A stretch of DNA of 64,000 nt from Clavibacter michiganensis (lineage in GTDB: Bacteria > Actinomycetota > Actinomycetes > Actinomycetales > Microbacteriaceae). The stretch lies in assembly GCA_002150995.1 (NCBI GenBank), contig MDHJ01000001.1:2604001-2668000 (forward strand), in the 5' to 3' direction. A program made the position numbers and the translations under genes. The notes beneath the pieces were generated by a model. It ran no database searches, was not told the origin of the DNA, and saw nothing but the letters and a program-made list of their open reading frames with translations. Below, piece after piece: positions 26,885 through 36,223 of this stretch; the first letter of the stretch is position 1; each line of letters begins with the position of its first letter.

Positions 26885-29800
26885 ATGATTGTGCCGAATA
26901 GCGCAATTGGCGGTCGAGGGGTGAGCGAATCCCTCAATATGACCCCGAAGCCACTCGAACTTGAGACACTCGCACCCGAGTTCTCCGAAGAACATCATGG
27001 CATCTACCTCCACGCACTCGAACGGGCCATTACAACTCAACCGGAAGCGCGGAATATTGCCCTCGCGGGAGCTTACGGCGTGGGTAAGAGTAGCGTTCTG
27101 AGTGAGTTCGCAAAGCGCCGGGACAATCAGGTCATCAAGATCTCGCTGCTCACGCTCGGAGCTGGGCCGGACCACTCGACCGCCGGCTCGGAATCGAATC
27201 CCGCCGCACAAACGACCTCGAACCGTATCCAAAAAGAGATTGTCAAGCAGCTGCTCTACCAGCAGAGTCCCGCACGAACGCCGCAGTCGCGCTTTCGGCG
27301 CATTGTCCGTCCACGCCCTCTGCAGGAGTGGGTCCTGGCCGTGGGCGGAGGCGTCGTCGCCCTACTCGCCCTCCTTGCCTCAGGTGCCCTGGTGCCTATA
27401 GCAGCGTCGTTGGAGATCGACCTCTGGTCGCCCCCGTCGCCCGTGCGCCTGACTGCGGTTGGCGTCGTTGCTCTCCTCCTTGCGACGCTCCTCGTCCGAC
27501 TCATCCGCTCGGTCCTGGCTGGGCATGTGGGGATCGAAAAGGTCGCAGCAGGGCCCGCGACGATCTCGCTACCTCCGCGGTCGACGAGCTACTTCGACGA
27601 GTACCTCGACGAAATCATCTACTTCTTCGAGGTCGACTCCGGTCGTGACGTCGTAATCATCGAGGACCTCGACCGTTTCGACGACCCCGGCATCTACGAG
27701 TCCCTGCGCTCCTTGAATGGCCTGCTCAACTCGGCTCAGCAGCTGCAAGGCCGGAATATTCGCTTCGTCTACGCGGTGCGGGACAGTATTTTCGAGGGCC
27801 ACGGCGTGACGCCGTCTGGGTCGATGGAGAGCGTCTCTGACGAGACCGAGCGTGGAAACCGCACCAAGTTCTTGGAACTCATCATCCCTATGGTGCCCTT
27901 TATCACCCATAGGAACGCTCGCGACCTCCTGTATGCAGCGCTCACCGCGCGCGGGCACACCATCCCCCGGCCGCTCGTCGATCTCGCAGCCCGACATGTG
28001 CCCGACATGAGGCTCATCCACAACATCGTGAACGAATACGACGTATTCAAGCGGCAGCTGCTGGACGTGGAACAGCCGGTGCCCCAGCTCGACGCAGAGC
28101 GCCTCTTCTCAATGGTCCTGTTCAAAAACACCCAAGCCACCGACTTCGAGGCGATCCGGCGCGGCGACAGTAGTCTGGACAGACTCTTCGACACGTGGCG
28201 CCAGCTCGTGGGCGCGAACGACGACCACCTGCGGCGAGAGAACGACCGGCTTCGAGTGCGGATTGAACAGAATGCCGCCGCGACAGATCAGGCCGCGGAC
28301 CTCGGCCATCGTCTGCAAGATGTGATTAACGTCCTCGTCGACGCACCCGGGTCGATGTTCGCCGCGAAGACTGTTTCCGTCGACGGTACAACTATTGACG
28401 CAGCCGGCATGCAAAATCCGGACTTCTGGCGAAGCTTCAGCCAGTCTAATTCCTCGCTGACCTTCTCCATGCATCCGGGCCGATACAGCTACTCGCAGGA
28501 AATGACGCTGAGTGCTGAAGCCCTCGAGACATTACTCGGGCACCGCTCGACAGCGCGGCTCAGAGCTCCCGATCCGTGGATGGAGATCGCGAGGAGATGC
28601 GGCTCAATGATGCAAGCCTCATCTTCTTGCGGCGCCACACCTGGCAGGCACTCCTCGAGCGAGACGATTTTACGTTGAAGCGCGACGGCGCTCCCGCATC
28701 TACGTTCCGGCAGTGGGCGGAGCACTTGCTCCCGTCCCGCCTAGCTGTGGAGCTAGTCGTGCAGGGCTACATCACCTCCTACTTCCCTCTACACGTCTCC
28801 TCCTTCTACGGACAGCTGATTCGACCGGATGCCATGACCTACATCATGCGCAACGTGGACACTGGCACCGCCGACCCCGATTACCCCCTAGACCCGAAGG
28901 ACGTCGAGGCGATCATCGCCGACCAGGGCGAAGGGGTGCTGAACGAACGCAGTATGCGCAACGTGTGCGTCCTCGACCATCTACTCTCCTCCGATCCCGA
29001 TGCAGCCGAGACCCTCATCCGGACCCTCCCCGGTGATGGCAAGGAGGGGATTTCCTTCATCAGTCGCTACCTGAGCACGGGGCAGCGCAGGAACGCCTTT
29101 GTCGCTGCGCTCACCCGGCAATGGCCGTCCGTCTTCGACTACCTCGCGGCCGATGCGCCGTTGTCGCCTGAGGAACGTGCACGTTTCTTCAGCGTGGCTT
29201 TGGGTCACAGGGGAAAGCGCCCGTTCTCCCTAAACAATGCGGTCCGCGCATTTCTGATGAAGCACGTAGCTCATATCAGCGCGCTGACTGGCCCGAATAC
29301 CGTTGAGGACGCCGCGCATGCCATACGGTTCGTGGTGGACAGCGGCGCTGTCCTACCGGACGCGACCGCGCTCTCGCAAGGAGCGAGACGCGCGATCGGG
29401 AGCACCCGGGCCTACGAGTTGACCGCCGAAAACCTCGTGGCGGTAAGCGGGTCCACCATTTTCGCGCTCGACGCATTACGTGACGTTGACGACGAAATAT
29501 ATGCCTACGCGATCGACGAGCATGAGAAATACTTTCTGGCACTCGACGCAATCGACGATCCCGGTCCGACGATTCAGCAAGCATCCGCATTCGTCCAGAT
29601 TCTGCGTGACGCGGGTGGGTGGCCTGCGGACGAGCTCACCCGGCTCGTCCGGGATGCCGCGGCAGGATGCCGAGTCGCGGCCCTCAGCGAAGTGCCGTCG
29701 AGCACCTGGCCGGCCATTGTTACGGACCGGCGTACACACGCATCCTTCGCGAACGTCCGGGACTACCTCCGTGAGTATGCTTCTCTCGACGCCCCGCTAG

Positions 29801-30575
29801 CGGCGCTACTGCAGGACGTCAATGAGCTCGCTGGCGCCGAGTCAGCCGCGGAGGAAGAGCGCAGCTGGGTCAGCCTCCAAATCATTAACGCTGACACTGA
29901 ATTGCTCCCCGACCTCCAACGAGTCAACCTCGCAAATTCAACGGAGGTTGCTTTGCCCTCCGTCGCGTCCGTCGCCCCGCGCTCCGGTGAGCTCATCGGC
30001 CTCCTCATCGAAGCCCGGCTGATCCGCGACGACGAGGACGCGTTCTCCCCCCGCCTCATGGTGGACTGGTTCACCCAGAAATCGGCGATCATCCGGTCAG
30101 CGCACTTCGGCGACTTCGTCGGACCGGAAACCCTGGAACCAGCGCATATCGGGTCGTTGATGCGCAGTGACGAGATGCCCAATGCGGTGCTGGCCGCGGT
30201 CATCGACAGGTTGGACGAGTTCGGGCCTCTCCCGTTGGATGCCCACGAGGGCATCGCATGGGCAGCCGTGCAGAGACGGGTGGTCCTGACTTCCGCGCAG
30301 GTGCGGCGGGTAGTTCACGCGGGATCCCTGAGCAACTGGCTCTAGAACTCCTCGCTCTCGCTGGGGAGTCGCTCTCCCTGGACGCGCTCCGACAGTGCCT
30401 ACGGCTCCTCGGCGGCGATCTAGCGATCATCGCGGATCCGGGACGACGCATCCGGACCCTAGACGACTCGCCCGCGCTTCGGCAGATTCTAGAGCGACTG
30501 CGAGTGGCGGGGATCGTCTCGCAAGTAAGGGAGCCAGAGCCAGGTCGGGTGCGCGTGAGCCTCCATCACGGCTAG
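26885..30575 (+). pseudogene. YobI-like membrane P-loop NTPase, about 1230 residues, two frameshifts as read
   Basis: Residues 62-69 are Walker A (GAYGVGKS); two membrane helices follow (about 148-175 and 187-212). Walker B is VVIIEDLDRF (256-265) and the sensor-like FVYAVRDSIFE lies near 294. This order matches the YobI-like P-loop NTPases (PF20693), relatives of KAP ATPases. The long C-terminal region is alpha-helical and unrecognised. Frame changes at CCC 28568-28570 and CCC 30326-30328 each need one base; the three pieces then form one continuous protein ending at 30575. Family function is not settled; island context and size are compatible with a phage-defence or membrane-surveillance role. 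Confidence 0.8.
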
Positions 30576-30691
30576 GGCAGGAGCACCGACTTTTGCCGAG
30601 CCAGGCGACGGGACCACGCGGCGTAGGCGCCGGCGGTGCGGCCACACGCTGACCCGTAGACGCGAGCTGAGAGTCGGCATACCTTCGGCAC

Positions 30692-30892
30692 ATGAACACT
30701 CCGAAGATGGTCGACACTCCTGATGGTCCCGGGACCGAACTCATATGGCCAGCCGGCGCCTCAGGGCAGTTCCGCGTGCGGATCGTCAACTCGCTTGCGG
30801 CGGTGCCTGGCGTCCCCGTCAACGTGACGCCGGTCTTACTCGACTCAGGAGAGGTTCGCTTCTACACGAACGATAAGTTGACGGAGGCCTGA
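30692..30892 (+). CDS. small hypothetical protein
   Basis: A 66-residue acidic protein, predicted mostly beta (GQFRVRIVNSLAAV; VNVTPVLLDSGEVRFYTN), no membrane helix. The start is supported by TACCTT at 30680-30685, 6 nt before the ATG. It lies alone between the NTPase and a small kinase. No family recognised. Confidence 0.5.
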   Translation: MNTPKMVDTPDGPGTELIWPAGASGQFRVRIVNSLAAVPGVPVNVTPVLLDSGEVRFYTNDKLTEA

Positions 30893-30943
30893 ACTCGTCT
30901 CACCAGCCGATGGCCAGCCGGACTTCCTGCGTACCCTGACCGG

Positions 30944-31519
30944 ATGGACCAGCCCCAACTCGTCGAGCACATCTCATCGCGTGCCGAGGAGGCGGGGCAT
31001 CCGATCGTCGTCGGCATCTCCGGCTACGGCGGGTCCGGTAAGACGACGCTGGCACGCGAGCTCGTCGCAGAGCTCCCCGGAGCCGCCCGGATGCGCGGCG
31101 ACGACTTCCTCGATCCCGCCCGTTCCCACGTCCGGTCGACGGGCTGGGATGGGGTGGATCGTCGACGCCTGGTCGCCACCGTGCTGGCGCCATTTCGAGC
31201 GGAACGGCCGAGTAAGTTCCAGCGATACGACTGGTCAACTCGATCCCTGGGCCTGGCCGAGCCCCTCCCCCAGGCGACCGTCCTCGTGGTCGACCTGATC
31301 GGGCTCTTCCACCCCGAAGCGCTTCCCGCGATCGACCTCGCAGTCTGGTGCGACGTGGATCTCCCGACGGCCACCCGACGCGGCATCGCGCGCGACGAGG
31401 ATCTCGGCCGCGATCACGAGTCGCTGTGGCACGAGGTCTGGGTCCCGAACGAGATCGACTTCGCCGCACGTTTGGCTCCTCGATCGGCCGCGAACGTCCT
31501 CTACAACCCGTCTCGATAG
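30944..31519 (+). CDS. uridine-kinase-like P-loop kinase
   Basis: A 191-residue P-loop protein with Walker A GISGYGGSGKTT near residues 24-35, then RMRGDDFLDP (a substrate-binding Asp region as in uridine kinase) and VVDLIGLFHPEALPAIDLAVW. The sugar/nucleoside specificity cannot be read; many actinobacterial homologues are only annotated as (d)CTP/uridine kinase-like. TACCCT at 30932-30937 stands 6 nt before the ATG. It is followed 75 bp later by another small P-loop kinase with its own promoter. Confidence 0.8.
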   Translation: MDQPQLVEHISSRAEEAGHPIVVGISGYGGSGKTTLARELVAELPGAARMRGDDFLDPARSHVRSTGWDGVDRRRLVATVLAPFRAERPSKFQRYDWSTRSLGLAEPLPQATVLVVDLIGLFHPEALPAIDLAVWCDVDLPTATRRGIARDEDLGRDHESLWHEVWVPNEIDFAARLAPRSAANVLYNPSR

Positions 31520-31520
31520 A

Positions 31521-32096
31521 GGATCCCCTACCGGACGCTCGATCCGAGACCGCGTCGGCCGTTTCAGGCTCCAGGGGTAGATAGCGTGACGTCATGGCGC
31601 GGACCTTGATCACCGGCATGTCCGGGGCGGGCAAGACGACCCTGCTCCTTGAACTCGCACGCCGTGGCCACCTCACGGTTGACACTGACTACGGCGGATG
31701 GGCCGACCACGACGGCGGGCCGTGGAACGTGGCGCGAATGACCGACCTGCTGGCATCTCGCCGTGACGTGGTGGTCGCCGGCACCGTCGAAAATCAGGCC
31801 GAGTTCTACGACCGCTTCGACTACGTGATCCTCTTAAGCGCACCACTTGACGTGCTGCTCGAACGCGTCACCCATCGGACGAACAACCCATACGGGAACT
31901 CGCCGGATCAACGCGACGCAATCCGGCGCGACACTGCGGAGGTGGAACCCCTGCTGCGCCGCGGAGCTCACCTGGAACTCGACGGACAACGCCCCGTCAA
32001 TGAACTCGCTGACGCCATCGAGTCGCTGAGCACCGCCGCTCAGTAGACGCGAGGCAGTCAGCAGCGCGGGGTCCGCTGAGGGATCCGCTACCGGAC
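31521..32096. repeat. 16-bp direct repeats flanking the small kinase gene
   Basis: ggatcccctaccggac (31521-31536) and ggatccgctaccggac (32081-32096) differ at one position, lie 560 bp apart and bracket the kinase gene at 31594-32046. Each copy follows a gene end. They may mark how this cassette was duplicated or inserted. Confidence 0.55.
31594..32046 (+). CDS. small AAA/adenylate-kinase-like P-loop protein
   Basis: A 150-residue P-loop kinase. Walker A is GMSGAGKTT (residues 8-16); DTDYGGWADHDG and a lid-like LLERVTHRTNNPYGNSPDQR follow, as in shikimate/adenylate-kinase-like proteins. No substrate can be assigned. TAGCGT (31582-31587) is 6 nt upstream of the ATG. It is flanked by the 16-bp direct repeats. 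Confidence 0.75.
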   Translation: MARTLITGMSGAGKTTLLLELARRGHLTVDTDYGGWADHDGGPWNVARMTDLLASRRDVVVAGTVENQAEFYDRFDYVILLSAPLDVLLERVTHRTNNPYGNSPDQRDAIRRDTAEVEPLLRRGAHLELDGQRPVNELADAIESLSTAAQ

Positions 32097-32105
32097 ACAC
32101 TCACG

Positions 32106-32150
32106 GTGCGGTGCGGTGCGGTGCGGTGCGGTGCGGTGCGGTGCGGTGCG
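32106..32150. repeat. pentanucleotide microsatellite, nine copies of GTGCG
   Basis: Nine uninterrupted GTGCG units, plus a partial unit before them, about 100 bp upstream of the TIR-like gene. Pentamer tracts are prone to slipped-strand change in length. It sits upstream of the promoter, so a length change would alter spacing to any upstream activator site rather than reading frame. Confidence 0.95.
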
Positions 32151-32218
32151 AGAACGAGACACCGAACGACCGCTCACAGGCGCTGGCCCGACGTGTGACC
32201 ACCGAGGGAGATGTGCTG

Positions 32219-32246
32219 AAACGATCGTTTGTGTAGCTCCTATGCT
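32219..32246 (+). promoter_or_regulatory. leaderless promoter with 12-bp palindrome for the TIR-like gene
   Basis: A perfect palindrome aaacgatcgttt (32219-32230) occupies the place of the -35 region, followed by -10 TATGCT (32241-32246) and, after 6 nt, the ATG at 32253. A symmetrical site at -35 is well placed for a repressor. The cognate regulator is not evident. Confidence 0.6.
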
Positions 32247-32252
32247 TTGAGC

Positions 32253-33290
32253 ATGGCTCGCGTAGACCCCTTGCAGATCGCTGTGGCTGCCTACGCAGCC
32301 GAAAACTGGGACGACTCGGACTGGCGCGCGCTCGGCCGCGAGACTGGGACGAGTGACATCATCGACCGTCACCCCCGGTTGTACCGTTCCCTGGGCTTCG
32401 GGGACGACGACTACCCGGACGCGGCAATTGAGGTCGTTGGTCAGATTTTCGGCTCCGAAGCAGTAGAAGACAACTCGGGCGAAGCGGGCCGGATGGAGCT
32501 TTTCGCCGATTCCATGCCGAACTTGGTGACGTGGGTGCAGGAACATGCGCCGACCCGGACCAGGAAGCTCCTCAACGACTACCTGCAATCGCGCGATGCA
32601 TCGGAGATCCCTGCAGTCTGGCTACCCTCCTTCGCAAGCGAAGACGACGACGACGACGACGGCCTAGAGCTAGGGCGAGAGCGTTATGCGCAGTGGCGTG
32701 ACAGGGAACAGGTGCTACCGTCGGCCGCACCTGCGTCTGCGCCGTCAAGGAACCCCTCGTCCGGGCAAGCGTCAGCGCCGCCAGCGAAGGCCTCGTCTCC
32801 ACAAGCGTCAGCGCCGACAGGGAGCCGCGTGACCGCGCCCGCAGCTGAGCAGCCGGCATCGATCTTCATCGTTCACGGCCACGACGAGGCAGCGTTGAAC
32901 TCGATCCGGATCTTCGTTTACAAGCACACGGGCATCATGCCCATTTCGCTCGCGGAGGAAGCTGGCCGCGGGCAGACGATCATCGAGAAGTTCGAGACGT
33001 ATGGAGTTGCCGCATCCTTCGTCATCGTCTTGCTCACGCCGGATGACGTGGGCCAAACCATCGGTAGTCACCAGGCGGGTACCGAGCCGAATGCGCGTGC
33101 GCGCCAGAACGTGGTCCTCGAACTGGGCTATTTCATCGGAAAGATCGGTCGCGAAAACATCGTCGTCGTCGACGCTGACGTGGAGCGACCCTCCGACTTG
33201 GCTGGACTCAGCTACGTCGAGTACCCGGGCTCAAACTGGAAAGACGCGCTCCGTACCGAACTGGACGCGGCCGGCCTGATTTCGGCGTGA
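32253..33290 (+). CDS. TIR-like (PF10137) nucleotide-binding effector with novel N-terminal domain
   Basis: A 345-residue protein. Residues 203-345 are a TIR-like domain of the PF10137 type: SIFIVHGHDEAALN (203-216), GQTIIEKFETYG (240-251), LLTPDDVG and RARQNVVLELGYFIGK (282-297), with Glu245 and Glu290 as catalytic candidates. Known relatives are NAD-degrading effectors in CBASS/Pycsar-type anti-phage systems. Residues 1-125 form an unrecognised helical domain, possibly the sensor. Residues 129-202 are a linker with an acidic run and imperfect Ala/Ser/Pro repeats. No cyclase lies nearby, so it may act alone. A TTG at 32229 is in frame but overlaps the promoter. Confidence 0.85.
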   Translation: MARVDPLQIAVAAYAAENWDDSDWRALGRETGTSDIIDRHPRLYRSLGFGDDDYPDAAIEVVGQIFGSEAVEDNSGEAGRMELFADSMPNLVTWVQEHAPTRTRKLLNDYLQSRDASEIPAVWLPSFASEDDDDDDGLELGRERYAQWRDREQVLPSAAPASAPSRNPSSGQASAPPAKASSPQASAPTGSRVTAPAAEQPASIFIVHGHDEAALNSIRIFVYKHTGIMPISLAEEAGRGQTIIEKFETYGVAASFVIVLLTPDDVGQTIGSHQAGTEPNARARQNVVLELGYFIGKIGRENIVVVDADVERPSDLAGLSYVEYPGSNWKDALRTELDAAGLISA

Positions 33291-33504
33291 CGCGAGCCTC
33301 TAACTGGCTATCAACGCAGATGAGGGTCAACCGAGTGGACACCGCCCGATCCCCAGCACGACGTGCCCAAGCGCCGCCATGAGCGACCGACAATCGTCCC
33401 CTTGTCGGGCAGTGCACCGTGCAATCGAACGATCCTGTCTCAACAGACCCGTCCGGTGATGAGTCCGGTGAAGGGGGGCTAAGCGAGACACCCTCGGTGG
33501 CCTT

Positions 33505-34113
33505 TCAGCCCGCGATCGCGGCCGCAGCTTCGGCTCTCTGGATGTCTCGAAGTCGGCGGTATAACGTCGCCCTCGACATGCCCATGTCGCGGGCGACCTG
33601 GGCGGCCGGCTCGCCGGCATCGATCAGCCGAACTGCGTTCCGCACCTGGCTATCGGTGAAGGCTTGACGCCGGCCGCCCAGGTCCTTCCCCGCCGCGCGC
33701 CGCTTCGACACGGAGTCGGTGATCCGCTCCCGCTTGATCTCGAGCTCCATCTGCGCAAGCGCCGCCATGACAGTGAAGACCATCGACCCCATCGGGGTCG
33801 CGGTGTCCACGTCTCCACCGCCGAGGTTCAGCACCCGAAGCGACGCGCCCCTCCCCCGCAGGTCCTCCGCGAGGGCGAGCATGTTCTGCGTCGACCGCCC
33901 CAACCGGTCCAGCGTCGTGATGACGAGAGTGTCGCCGTCATGCAACGCGCGCAGCGCCTCATCGAACGCCGGCCGGGATGCGCGAGCTCCCGAGACACCA
34001 TGATCGACGTAGAGGTCATCCCGCCGAACGCCGGCAGCCAGGAGGTCCGTGCTCTGCCGATCCGTGTCCTGCTGACGCGTCGACACCCGCGCGTACCCGA
34101 TGAGCTTCCCCAC
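33505..34113 (-). CDS. serine recombinase (resolvase/invertase family)
   Basis: A 202-residue small serine recombinase: IGYARVSTRQQDTDRQ with the catalytic Ser, the VSGARASRPAFDEAL and LVITTLDRLGRS motifs, MAALAQMELEIKRERI, and a C-terminal HTH (AAQVARDMGMSRATLYRRL). It belongs to the Hin/Tn3-resolvase group. I prefer GTG 34113, preceded at 7 nt by CAGGTT, over TTG 34122. It adjoins a CoA-transferase cassette flanked by copies of an 18-bp sequence with a palindromic core, a possible crossover site. Confidence 0.9.
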   Translation of the reverse strand: MGKLIGYARVSTRQQDTDRQSTDLLAAGVRRDDLYVDHGVSGARASRPAFDEALRALHDGDTLVITTLDRLGRSTQNMLALAEDLRGRGASLRVLNLGGGDVDTATPMGSMVFTVMAALAQMELEIKRERITDSVSKRRAAGKDLGGRRQAFTDSQVRNAVRLIDAGEPAAQVARDMGMSRATLYRRLRDIQRAEAAAAIAG

Positions 34114-34230
34114 GACGACCAACCTGCCTCACAACCGACAATGAACACCGCCAGTGAAACACCTACTTGAAGTACATAGTTGCGCGACACTCGTCCGTCA
34201 GGAATTAGCAGCGCGGCGAGGTTGACCGGC

Positions 34231-34248
34231 GAGACGTCTCGCAACCCA
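34231..34248 (+). repeat. 18-bp repeat, copy 1
   Basis: gagacgtctcgcaaccca, with a palindromic core (gcgagacgtctcgc here). It lies between the recombinase start and the CoA-transferase stop. Copies 2 and 3 lie at 35792 and 37200 in the same orientation. Confidence 0.9.
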
Positions 34249-34304
34249 TCGGTTGCGGGAGGGAAGAACGTGCTACCCAGGCAGCCGACCTAGGACGCGG
34301 GCAT

Positions 34305-35681
34305 CTACCACCACATGGGCGCGTGCTCGCCGAGGTCGGTCGTGATGTGCGTGAAAGCGAGTCCGGCTCGGCCGACGCGGATGGGTGAGGCTGCGATGAC
34401 TGCCTGTCCGGAGGGCATCTCCAGTGGCGACCCGGGGAGATCCTCAGGAGGAGCGGCGCTGATCCTCGTCTCGCCCGTCGCGGGAAGCGCCTGCAGGAGC
34501 GAGGCCGTCCTCGCCAGGGACAGCCTCCAGGACGACCCGAGTCGCATGGTGCTGCGGTCGGCGATGCCGGCGAGAGCCGCGGCCGCCGCGAGGTAGCCCG
34601 TCGCCCAGTCGAGGGCCTGGACGGGGACGGATGCCGGCTGGCCGGCTCCGGTCGCGACCATGCCCGTGTTGGCGATGCCGGTCGCGAACTGGACGATGGA
34701 GTCGAAGCCCCGGCGCCCCGCCCACGGGCCGCTCCAGCCCCACGCACGGATGCCCACGTCGATCAGCGCAGGTCGTAGACGGCGGAGTTCGTCTGGGGAG
34801 AGACCCAGGCGATCGATCACGCCCGCGCGGTAGCCGTGCACGAGCACGTCCGCATCGGCGACGAGCCGGAGAAGCGCCTGGTGACCATCCGGTGTCCGAG
34901 CGTCGAGGCGAACTGAGCGTTTGCCACCCATCACGAGAGGGAGGACAGCCGGTTCGTCCCAACCAGGCGGGTCCACGCGGAGGACATCAGCACCGAGGGC
35001 GGCCAATGCCTGAGTAGCTGCGGGACCTGCGATGACGCGCGTCAGATCCAGCACCCTCAGCCCGGACAACGGACCCTCCTCATTCGGCGCCCAGTGCGTG
35101 ACGCCGTCCCACCTGCTTCCCGGGTCGGAGCTGATGAGGTCCTCGCCGCCGACGGCACGTCCGGCGTCCGACGTCCGCCACTCCACGGAGGTCCACAGGG
35201 CGGCAGCCACTCCCCCGGACACGACCACGGCGTCCTCGAGCTCACGAGCGTCGCGTGACCGGATCACGTGGGCCACCTCCGTCGCGTTGGCTTCGATCGA
35301 CGCACCGAGCGTCGCAAGCAGAGCCGCTCGGTGACGGGGCGCGTTCGCGTGCGTGCGGATCCACGACCCGTCACGGGTGACGAACGCACCGGACAGCGGA
35401 TCCCACGGGGAAGGCGCACTCCAGCCCACCGGAATCAGTTGAAGCCCGAACCACGCGTCCGTCAGGGTGCGGTCCACGGCGGCCGGTTCGCCATCCGCGA
35501 GTCCGGCGACACGGCTCACGCGACCCAGTGCACCCGCGAGCAATGACATGGACGCCGTAGCCAGCTCGGATACCCGTAGCGGCGACGTGATGAATCCCGT
35601 GCCTGAAAGTACCGAATGGCCCTCCAACCCCAGCCTGTGTCGCGCGGCATCCAGGCTCTCGCGACCGCTGACCTTCGACAT
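34305..35681 (-). CDS. CaiB/BaiF (family III) CoA-transferase
   Basis: A 458-residue family III CoA-transferase: LSGLRVLDLTRVIAGPAATQ, ALGADVLRVDPPGWDE, GKRSVRLDARTPDGHQALL, and ADVLVHGYRAGVIDRLGLSP with the region around the catalytic Asp. The N-terminal 200 residues are a second, diverged half, as in fused members. The acyl-CoA substrate is unknown. ATG 35681 has TACCCT (minus, 35688-35693) 6 nt upstream. The gene stands alone between two identical 18-bp repeats and could be a mobile cassette. Confidence 0.85.
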   Translation of the reverse strand: MSKVSGRESLDAARHRLGLEGHSVLSGTGFITSPLRVSELATASMSLLAGALGRVSRVAGLADGEPAAVDRTLTDAWFGLQLIPVGWSAPSPWDPLSGAFVTRDGSWIRTHANAPRHRAALLATLGASIEANATEVAHVIRSRDARELEDAVVVSGGVAAALWTSVEWRTSDAGRAVGGEDLISSDPGSRWDGVTHWAPNEEGPLSGLRVLDLTRVIAGPAATQALAALGADVLRVDPPGWDEPAVLPLVMGGKRSVRLDARTPDGHQALLRLVADADVLVHGYRAGVIDRLGLSPDELRRLRPALIDVGIRAWGWSGPWAGRRGFDSIVQFATGIANTGMVATGAGQPASVPVQALDWATGYLAAAAALAGIADRSTMRLGSSWRLSLARTASLLQALPATGETRISAAPPEDLPGSPLEMPSGQAVIAASPIRVGRAGLAFTHITTDLGEHAPMWW

Positions 35682-35791
35682 GTCCGGAGGGTACTGGTGG
35701 ACGAGTCAGCAGCAACACCCTCAGCCAGGCACTCCTCGATGACCGACCCCTCCGGTGCCGGATGCGATCGCTCACCTACTTCCCCGGGCAC

Positions 35792-35809
35792 GAGACGTCT
35801 CGCAACCCA
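35792..35809 (+). repeat. 18-bp repeat, copy 2
   Basis: Identical to copy 1 at 34231 (gagacgtctcgcaaccca) and in direct orientation; the two copies enclose the CoA-transferase gene, 1561 bp apart. Confidence 0.9.
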
Positions 35810-35898
35810 AAGCTTTCAAGACGCCTGGCCTAAACGACTACGGACTACCTGACCTGGCCAGCCGTGCTCGCTAGTGAGCGGCGAAACTCCAGATGCCC

Positions 35899-36150
35899 TC
35901 AACGCACGGCTGGCGCGAGTGCGTCGCGCCCCTGCATGATGACCGGGGTTTCCCCTACAGCCGCGGACAAGACGGTACCGGCAATGGTGATCGACTCACC
36001 GATGTTGATGCTCGCAAGCCCCGCTCCAGGTCGACGAGCACCCCATCGACTCGGACGCCGTCGACGGATGCGTCGGCCGTGTGGCGGGAAATCTCGGGCT
36101 GCTCATAGGTGATGCGGACGACGCTGACGCTACTGCCCGAGCACCGCGAA
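35899..36150 (-). pseudogene. C-terminal fragment of an unrecognised gene, frameshifted
   Basis: Minus-strand reading gives RITYEQPEISRHTADASV and DGVRVDGVLVDLERG, then after a frame change near 36015-36025, SINIGESITIAGTVLSAAVG and PVIMQGRDALAPAVR to a stop at 35899. This is convincing protein-like sequence with no start. It looks like the beta-rich tail of a lost gene; family unknown. The plus strand here carries only arginine-rich shadow frames. Confidence 0.4.
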
Positions 36151-36223
36151 CGGCCGTCCGGCTCGAAACGGTGCCCACGGGCCCTGGTCCCGCATGTGAT
36201 GCCCGGGGTTGTAGCGTGACCGC

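Noticed and set aside
32106..32150. GTGCG tract considered as a CRISPR or iteron array
   Set aside because: Units are 5 bp with no spacers; it is a microsatellite.
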